From NCBI RefSeq assembly GCF_000002235.5, contig NW_022145611.1:9058242-9122241 (forward strand): DNA of 64,000 nucleotides, read 5' to 3'. Source of the DNA: Strongylocentrotus purpuratus (Eukaryota > Echinodermata > Echinoidea > Camarodonta > Strongylocentrotidae). The position numbers were made by a program, and so were the translations under genes. The notes beneath the pieces are model-generated. The model was not told the origin of the DNA. It searched no databases and was given only the letters and a program-made list of their open reading frames with translations. This document shows, piece after piece, positions 27,301 through 36,865 of the stretch (positions are counted from its first letter, which is position 1; each line of letters starts with the position of its first letter).

Positions 27301-30300
27301 TCAGAGACGTATTAACTGACAAACTTCCCTAGAGTTAATGTTCTTTTTGTTCCCAGCAGATGATATCTTTTGTATCCACGTACTTCAAATCTATCCTGTG
27401 ACACTATATGTTACACATGAACTCCCCCTAACCTTGATATAAAAACATTACACCCTAGCTTTCCCCTCTCTGATATGCATAAGCACGATCAAATGGGGAT
27501 GGGATGGGTGGGAAGAGGGTATTGCTATTACCAAGGGTGACCTCTGTTTCAACCAAAGATGTGGAGAGATGGGAGATCCTTCAGTGATACAGAACTACAA
27601 AGGGCATAAGAGGTATCCTTGGGGAATCCCCTGAGTGTAATTTGATAAATCATCTGTTGACAGCTGTATATAGGCACTACCACAAGTTCAATGATATATT
27701 TCTAGCAGTCGTCCCTCTAGAATGAAATTGTTGTAGGAGATAGGAAAGCTACAGAAAAGAGGAAATCTTAATACCCCGGTAATACCAACAACACGAATGC
27801 CAGGCTAACAAAAAGCTGAACCAAAAGTCGCATTACCCTGTATTGTTTCTTAATTTGGCTCTAAAATAAAACTGCACCTGTTCTTTGTTCTTAGCATGAT
27901 AAAATTTAAGTGATGTGCATAAAGGCCCTACGCATCGACTCATTCAGGAAGAATCTATAAACCATAATTGTTTTATTTGTTCATGTTTTTTCACCCTGCA
28001 AATCAAAACCCATGACGAATGAAATAAATTGTATGAGAGTGTCCTATTTCTACCCATCTCAACTGAATAATCCCTCTCGACAGAGAAAGGAAAAAGGTTG
28101 TCACTCTTTTCATTCTTATCTTAATGCCATCTCTCAGCTTCGTAATCCTTCTACACCTAATTGCTCGCTCCCGTCACATTTTCCTGTCAAATGCATTGAC
28201 GAATATTCCTGCTTCGTAACGAGCTCCCAAATTAGGTATGATTTCATTATGTTCATCGATGTCGTGCTCGTAATTGGACCAAAATTGATGATTCATTGCC
28301 TCTTCCCCTACTTCAATGAAGAAAGGGCTTTACTTTTTTTTGTTACAAGGTGGAGAATCATTTGATGACAAGTTTAATCACATTTCAATAAGTTGGACTG
28401 CCTAAAGTAGACAGACAAAAGAATGTGAAAGTGATTTCTTAGAAAGTAAAAATTGAAGAGCTCACCTGGTTCAGAGCAAATACGTCCTACAAAGGGCAAT
28501 TATGATGTTTGAATGGATAGTAATGACCTAAAGTTGTCTCATAAACAAATACTTGTTTTTTAGGATATAAATATAGGAGCAAAGGGTTTATTTTCTCATT
28601 TTGAATTATATATATTTGACATCATATATTCCATTTGTCATTGATCATGATTAAATTCTAGTTTAAATTGTATGAAAAACAAGTAAAAATTGATCAATGG
28701 TTTTGAAATGGATTTCATGTTGCCGACTTGAAGATCACAATTTTAAGTTATGATTTCTTTTCTTTATAACATTCCTTTCCATGGACTCCAGCTCGAGCTA
28801 TCCGAGGCGTAAATTTCCAAGGGTTAATACCCATATCTCTTGAATATGTGTCATTTCTGTTCATTAAACCAAATTTCGCACTGTAGCAAAAATTGTTTGC
28901 TCTCTCGATCTGCCCATGAAATCCTAGCAACCTCAGCATGTTTGAAAACAATAATGCCACAAGACATAAGAAATTAATCATCTCTGATCGGTTGATGGCG
29001 TGACAGAGGACGCCAAAGAGGTTTCTCATTTTTTCAGGAAAACCACTTTCCCTTGCTCCAAGGCACCCTATATATATGCCTACCTCCCCTCCAAAAGAAT
29101 ACATAGATGGCAGTCGTGTCTGCTGGGCTTGTGTCTAGACTCCCTGGTAATTAGGTTAAATAATTAGGTTGTTGGAAGAGAATCCCTCATGGTATAAGGG
29201 ATAGTAGTTGGGGGAAGGAGTTACGTTCGGTGATGTCTTAATTGTTGCGATGTGGTAAGGAAACTGGGAAATGACATGGCTTGAAGCAAAATGGATGATC
29301 AAGGGATGGTTTTAGTTGATGGGTTTTTGCCAGGTATTGAATGCTCTGCCATTTTGTGCATTAAATTAACTTGTTGGAAAGAATCCCTCTTGTTTATGGG
29401 ATGGTGGTTGGGGGAAGGAGTTACGTTCGGTGATGTCTTAATTGTTGCAATGTGGCGAGGAAATGAGGAAACGAGGAGATGACATGGCTCATAGCAAAAT
29501 AGATGATCAAGGAATGGTTTTTAGTTGATGGGTTTTTGCCAGGTACTGAAAGCTCTGTCATTTTGTGTTTGAAATTCAGTGGCTAAATAACCCAATCCAG
29601 ATTAATTACAACTTAGAAGTATCAACAATGCTTCCTCCATAAGAGATGTTCTGCACAGAGCATGTATTATTGGTGTGTAGTTTTTGACAACTTTGAAACT
29701 GTTCTAACCAAATGTATGTGGTTTTGATATACAAAAACCTTGTGTATGTTGTCCTGCAAAATTTGATGGAAAATGCTTAAGATAAAATGAACTTTTATTT
29801 GAGCTGCAGAGTTGATCAATGGTGCATGTGAAAAATCTTGTTAGAACCCAGACATCACCATTTCTAATAGGTTTTGCAAAACATTGTTTATGGATCTTGC
29901 AAAGATCTTTGCCAAACAGAATTATCTTTATGAACTCTATACATCCAATACTCTGAAATGGAACACGATATGAGCAAGAGTATATTTGGACAGCCACATA
30001 AAGAATCTATCAATTAAAAAAGATACCGGTATCATTTGCTGCCAACTATTAAATTCAATGCCCCGACAGTATTGGAATTGGGATATGAAAGTGATTCTGG
30101 AATCACATGCTAAAATAGCTGGCTTTGAATCTCTGATTTCCAAGAACACTATAAAAGATCCTTGTATTTATTAAAGTACAACCTGATGAAAAGGGACTTC
30201 AACAGCTTCAAGGGATCCTAATTGGCGTTTAAATAATACTCTCTCAACTCTTTAAGCTCTTTAACAAAGTGATATCATAATGACACTTAATCATGAGGAT

Positions 30301-33300
30301 ATTTTGCTCATTCTGAACAGTTCAGTGAACAGTGGTCCATTTCTTAGCATGGTAATAGAGAAGGGATATCAAGGAGGCTTTACATTCCTGGATGGATAAA
30401 GTGACTGGGCGTAATCGGATCAAATTCGAGCTAAAGACGGACGGACGGGTCATTATGTGTCAAATGACAGTATGAAGACGATGCGATCAACGATATCTAA
30501 TTACACTACATAACATTGGTATCGGTTACATAATCTCTAAAGCAGCTTAAAAGAGCACTAGGGAAATTTGATGTCAGAGCAGTGACATTGCTGATGTTTA
30601 TTTTTGGTTTTACCGTTATGATATTAATCCTGCTCTAGGGCTTTTTGTTTAGTAAACATGATCTATTTTTTCCAAATAAAGACTGTACAAGGGCTCATGA
30701 TCATTTTAATTGCCCTTCAACAATTTTTTATTTTCTGTGATACTGAAATAATCTAGTGATATAGACTTGCTCATATGATCTATTGCACATATTATCTATT
30801 TTTTCATAAAAAAACTGTATGGGTTCATGGTCATTTTAATTGCAATTCAACATTGTTATTTTCCATGATGCTGCAATAAATCTAGTGATATAGACTTGCA
30901 ACATATTACCTTGAACAAGTTGGCAACAAAACAACAATTCAGGGTATCATGCTATTTGTCTCATATACATTCAGGCAAAAAAAATGTTGTTAATTTAAAA
31001 CTAGTATTTCTTTTTTTGAATGTTTCATTTTCATATTCATGTTATTTTTCTTGTGTATAGCCGTCTTTCAATAAATTTTCTTATTATCAATTGTAGCCGT
31101 CTACAATCAGGATTTCCCTTGAATTGCATCATTTGAATCTCTTTTCTGAGATTGCTACTGCAATGATCAAAACAAGCACAAAGATATGGCTAGGTACAAG
31201 TCTAAGCAATTTCAATAATGCCAAATTGTACCATCTGATACCACATAAATGTCATTTCCAATAAACGTAATAAAGAAAAATTCTCAATCAAATCAATTAG
31301 AAAAATTCCCCATCCCATCGATTGAGACGATTCTGTATCGAATTAATCAAGGAAATTCCAGACTTCAATCCGGAAGCAGCGCTATCTTTCTCCACCGATT
31401 GAAACATACCTAAAATCTTGTCCTCTCTGATTAAAACGTACCTGAAATCTTGTCCTCTCGGAGGCAAACTTCTGATAGTGGCACATGGCGTCCAGGACCT
31501 TCTTGTGGCCCCCGGGAACGAGGCAGACCCCGCCCATGATCTCCAGGACGGCGATCTTGGTCTTGATGTTCTCCGTGATCATGCTCTGCGAGATGGTGTT
31601 GATGGACGTCGGGTGGGCCAGGACGTTGGCTCGGCCAAGCTACAAAGAGAAGAAAGAAAGAAAAAGAAATTAATTAATTTAAAAAAGAAATGAATTACAA
31701 TCTTAGATAAAGATGATCAGCCAAGCTGCGCAGGGTTTGGAGGAATGGGTGCAAAAGCTGCAAGACATTAGAATTAGGGTATTACATGTATTTTGGACAT
31801 CATTTAATATAATCATTAACTTCATTTTCTCTGCAATTATATTTTGTGAGATGATATCCATCGTTATAAATCATATAAATGCTTAATATTATAGAGTCAC
31901 ATATTTTTATGATAGAAATAATGCACTTTTCAGTGACCAATCATTCATAATATTTTACAGTAAGCCTAATCTTATCTAATATTTTCCACTAATTTATGTA
32001 ATTTTATTTTTTTCTTCTTTTGAGTCAATGCAGAATACATGTAAGTGATGTAACTGTGTACGAACTATACAAAGTGCAACAACACTTAAATGACGTAATT
32101 AGCACTTCGTACAATAGTCGTAAAAATGGAAATCGATAAGAAAAATGGATCTTGAAACAAATACATGCGTGAGTCAAATTATTCATGGACATTCTCTTTT
32201 CAAAATATACGCCCTGTATTTTTTTCTTCTGTAATTTTGCAATAAGCAGAAGGTGTAGGGATGCCACATGGCGGCTAACTTCACACCAACGTCAGCATTG
32301 GGATATGGGGCAACGCCTCGCTGAAGTTGTCAACCAATTAACTGGCAGCCATCTGCTCAGCTAACGCTACTGTAAAGTGATGTTGTTGTGATACAGTGGG
32401 AAAATTTGGTAATTTTTTTACCTATCTCACTCTCTCTTCCCACAGGATTATAAATGTGGGTACATGTTTAATCGTGTGTTTGATCATTTCAAGGTATACA
32501 TTTGAACTTTTGTTTTTAAACATGGCAAGTAACAAATAGAAGAAGAACTAGAAAAATCACATACCAAAAAAACTACAAACTCTCACAAATTTTGCGAGGA
32601 GTCCATAATCAGGGTTGCTTCATGCTGCAAAATTAATGAATTTTTACAATTCTCAAATTTCACATTTCACATTTCATGAAAGGTTCTAGTTTACAGTCAA
32701 ATGATACTTACTTAAAATATCTTTCAATCAATAATTTTCTTACAAATAAAAGCAAAAAGTAAATGCTCAATATTAACACTGCAATATCAAGCTCTCCTTT
32801 TATGTTTAAAAATTGCACAATGTGATTTTCAATGATCCGCAATGTCAAATATGTTTTTATAAATCTGTGAGAGGATTAATCCATAAGCCACTGCAATTTC
32901 CAGTGTGAATCTTTTTAATCCCATCGTATGGATTTGGTCAGGAAGGATGCTAGGAAATAAATGGACGTTCCATTCCCAGAAACAGAATGAGTCAGTGGCC
33001 CGTAAATCACATACTCTCTGCACAGACCGTGAGAAATGTCATGGACGATGAGTGTCGCACGTAACTTTATGTTAAGATATGTGTGCATGTATCACAAGAT
33101 CGGAAATGACTTCACTTTGTTCATGGATAAATTATTATATTAAATTATTATTATTATAACTTCACGTTAAGATGTGTGTGCTTGTATTAGAAGATCGGAA
33201 ATGACTTCTACTTTGTTCATGGACAAATTAATGATCTTTTCCTCAGAATTTCGACAAATGTATTCCAAGTGTTGTTTTTTTTAGGGGGGGGGGGGAGATT

Positions 33301-36300
33301 CACATCAATTTCATAACTATTAAAAGAAATTTTGATTATTTGAGTCATGTTAAAATATAGTTTTACCCTCCAACCACGAGGATCAGCCACATTTTTGTTC
33401 AGCGACTATTATTAAATTGTCTGAAACACTGAAAGATTTTCTATTCATAAAGCACTTTCACTTGGTATGAATGAATGCCATGAGCTTGTGAGACAGGATA
33501 TTTCACACTGAGAAATTAAGCTAGAGTGAATTAAGTATCCAAAAGCTGCATCAAGAGGAACATGGGCTTTGATCGAGGGAGGGCGATTCCCAGGTTATTC
33601 TTAGCATCCTTCTCCCCACTTTCTCACGGTCTTACAGGATATTACCATTTTATGACATAATTGGTGACCTGTTAGTGAGTCTCCTACATTAACTGACTGT
33701 GTGCACCCATGGGCAGAACCAGAATTCTGTATAAGGAGGGGGTGCACAATCCTGAACAACAAAATTATACTTTTAGGTGCCTTTTGGGTCAAAACTTTGA
33801 AAGGGGGACACATTGTTGTGTGTAGTACCAGTATGCCAGATTGCCAGGCTGGTTGTGCCTCTCCCTTAAATCCAACCTACATGATTTTCAAAAATTGAAT
33901 ATTCTAGTCATTACTTATGATCTTCATGAAGGCCAGAAGTGCCCACTTTGAAAAGAAAAATTTGATAATACATCTACATTATAATAATTTTTATCTTTTG
34001 TGTGTTTGGGACTGACTAACCTTATTCTATTTTCAAATGCACCTACAATTAATTCATTGAATTAATTAATTAACTGTTCTGAAACTATGTTGTTATATCT
34101 TTCTAATGCCTCTTTCAGTTTCATTAACCTTTCTGATGTGAAATAAATCTATCAATTAATTAATGGTGATATTTATTCTTATTTCATTTTCAATCTTTTG
34201 TAATGTGAATACGTTGCCTATGAATGTGACACCTGTTTCGTATCGCCATATGGTATATCGAACGCATGACATTATCTTTTTCTTTGTAATCAGGGATGTA
34301 TATCTGTAGGGTGATATTTGGGGATTATTGGGGGTTTGGATTCATTCCCAATGTGAACAGATTCCCTACCACGGTGACACATGTTTTAGCATACCTTTGT
34401 AATGATCTATTTGTGATCATTCCTCCCCATCTGAACGGGGTTTTATGTAATGTGCTATTTATGCATCGATGTGGGCAGAGGGTGGTTGGCTTTCACTGAT
34501 AACATCTAACATGAAACAACATCTGTCTCAATGTGAACAGATCCCTTAAGAAAGTGACATGTGTTTTCACACCACAGTATCACTGTTTGATCTGTCTCAT
34601 AGTACATTATCTTTCCGATGTGAACAGGAACAAAAATGTGATCTTGTTATATCAGTGTGGGTAAAATGAGAAGTTGATAATCCCCAATAACTCTCCCAAA
34701 CCATCGTTTGGAATATCATAAGATTTGTTATCAAGGAGACGCACCTTTTCATACCACAATGATCTGTAACATGGTAAGTGACCTTGCAAAGAGGAACATA
34801 AATGTAATATTTTGGTATCCCTACATGTACATGGGAAGTTCACATTCACTTATAACCATCTTACACCTTACACCATCTTTTTTCAAATGTGAACACATCC
34901 CTGAACAAGGTGACACATGGTTCAATACCATAATGATATGTAACATGGTATGTTACCTTTTCAGTGTAAACAGGGACGGCAATGTGATATTTTGGTATCA
35001 TTGCGTGTGGATGGCAAGTTCGCATTCACCGATAACCATCGTACACCTGCTAGATGGGATCAGATAAGGTTTCCCTTTGCGTCAAATCTGAAATCTTAGA
35101 AAGTGTTTACCGAAGGAAGGGGATGACTGGCAATTCCTACCTTTGTTTAGAATAATCTCTTCAATCTTTTTGTCCTAGTGTTGCCTTACATAAGGTCTTT
35201 GTTTTCTAATAACCAACAAATGATTGATTTTTGGAAATGGATTTTGCTATCATAGGTTCAATTACTGGGTTATCATGATACAACTTGTCTAATTACATAT
35301 ATTCAATATGTTGTGATCAAATTGCTTTTATCCTATTTAGGGCTTAGCCTAATCTAGCCAGAATAGCACTTTAAATTTACTATGCAGATTTTCGGTTATT
35401 GGATTAATTGCGCTCCCATGGATTAAGTTTGCTTTTGATTCCTTCTAATATCTTAAGACTCAATGAATTATTCATAAGGACTTTCTTCTACTTCTTCTTC
35501 TTCAAGATAATCTGCCTCCTTCACTGCTGAAGATTCTTGCGTTGTAAAGTGTGTGGTGTGGCGACATAGGGATACTTCATGATTATTCATGAGGACCTCA
35601 TCATACTTACTGAATTATTCATGAGGGCTTTGATACAGCCAATCACCGATGTGTGGATGGGGCTCTCCATGGTTTCAAAGTCCATCTTCTCCAGGAAGTT
35701 GAGGAGGACGGAGAGACCATCAAGGTCTAGAAACCTCATCACAAACCTATAAAAGACAAAGATATATTGATAGAAATTATATGAATATCAGTCAGTGGCT
35801 TGATGCTCATCTACAGATAAGCACACACTTACAGCAAGAAGCACACACCCTTCAATCAAAAAATTTATAAATCAAGATTAGTTTCTATACATAAAAGTAA
35901 AATGTGAAATAATTGATTACCATTACATTTCATGTCTGTACCTTTCCTATTGCACTTTTGTAAATATTTATCATGTGTTTCATTTTTTGCACAAACTGCC
36001 CCTGAGCATTTGATTGTCAAGTGGATTTTGCGCCTTAGAAATCTTATGTATTATTATTAGCTCCCAAACAACATTATGCTTTAAAAGCCTTTTTACACTT
36101 ATTTATTTCTTGCTCCAAGTGATGTACAGCTTTACATCCATTCCAAGGGGCTGGGTAGCTGTGGAATGATGCCTTACCCCAGAGAAAATGGTTGTTTTTT
36201 AACATGCTTCAGATAAGCCATCCACAACCCTGATCCTGTGTGACAAACCCCTACATCATCCTATTCACGGGACAGACTCACTTCATAGGTTGTATCCTGA

Positions 36301-36822
36301 GGCTGTCTCAAAACTATTAAACTTAAAACAACCCTCTGGTATTAGAACTTACCACCTATTTACATCCTACTCAAGAAACAGACTTACTTCATAGGTCGTG
36401 TCTTAAGCAGTGTCTCTACACTATCCATCATCTGTAAAATAAAAACTTGATACAAAAACCCACAGCCATTTACATCCTATTCAAGAGACAGACTTACTTC
36501 ATAGGTTGTGTCCTGAGTGCTGTCTTCAGACTGTCCACTACTTTGGTCCTGTTCGCGACCTCGTCTTCCCCCGATGTGAAAACAAGCTATAACACAAGAA
36601 AGAAAATAGTACATCATATCAAATAACATGTTGATGTTTCTGCATAAGCATAATGTGGTGCGATGTATTAAGATACATGTATCACTTGTTCAAATGTTTT
36701 TGCCTTGATATTGTTAAAGGTATTAATATTCAACTCTTGTGTGGTTATTTTCCAAATTTGTAGGGACATCAAGATAACAAATAGAAAAAACAAAGGTGTT
36801 TTTTGTCTAAAGAAACAAACAA

Positions 36823-36865
<43 letters not shown>

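Larger units (their letters stand above)
20800..31441. other. 10.6-kb DAAM intron, largest in the window
   Basis: No exon is recognised. The contents are a diverged tandem array at 20900-21345, a less AT-rich patch at 21340-21600, and T13 followed by G14 at 22564-22590. GA tracts lie at 22980-23060 and 23368-23493, and a dispersed repeat with (TA)n lies at 24190-24302. A G-run pair lies at 24793-24818. Tandem duplications occur at 29171-29573 and 30655-30905. The frames at 25268-25579 and 28748-29104 (minus strand) resemble no family I know and show no splice context. Confidence 0.8.
31640..35610. other. 4.0-kb DAAM intron with a 175-bp tandem array
   Basis: Contents seen are a tandem duplication at 33060-33240, a G12 run at 33284-33295, and a degenerate array at 34215-35055. 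The rest is AT-rich without recognised features. Confidence 0.8.
35747..36497. other. DAAM intron holding two extra exon-like copies
   Basis: This 751-bp intron has its upstream third (36258-36497) made of tandem copies of the adjacent exon's 3' end with its donor. The remaining AT-rich part shows nothing further. Confidence 0.85.
36258..36590 (-). repeat. Three tandem units carrying a DAAM exon end and donor
   Basis: The phrase CATCCTATTCA/CATCCTACTCA followed by the donor and exon end (CTTCATAGGT on the plus strand) begins at 36258, 36363 and 36473. The periods are 105 and 110 bp. Each unit therefore contains intron sequence, a 5' splice site and exon-like sequence. The unit nearest 36590 is the standard exon, the middle one is an open mini-exon, and the leftmost is decayed. 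Confidence 0.92.

Noticed and set aside
28748-29104. A 118-codon minus-strand frame
   Set aside because: There are no recognisable motifs and no phase-compatible splice sites continuing it.
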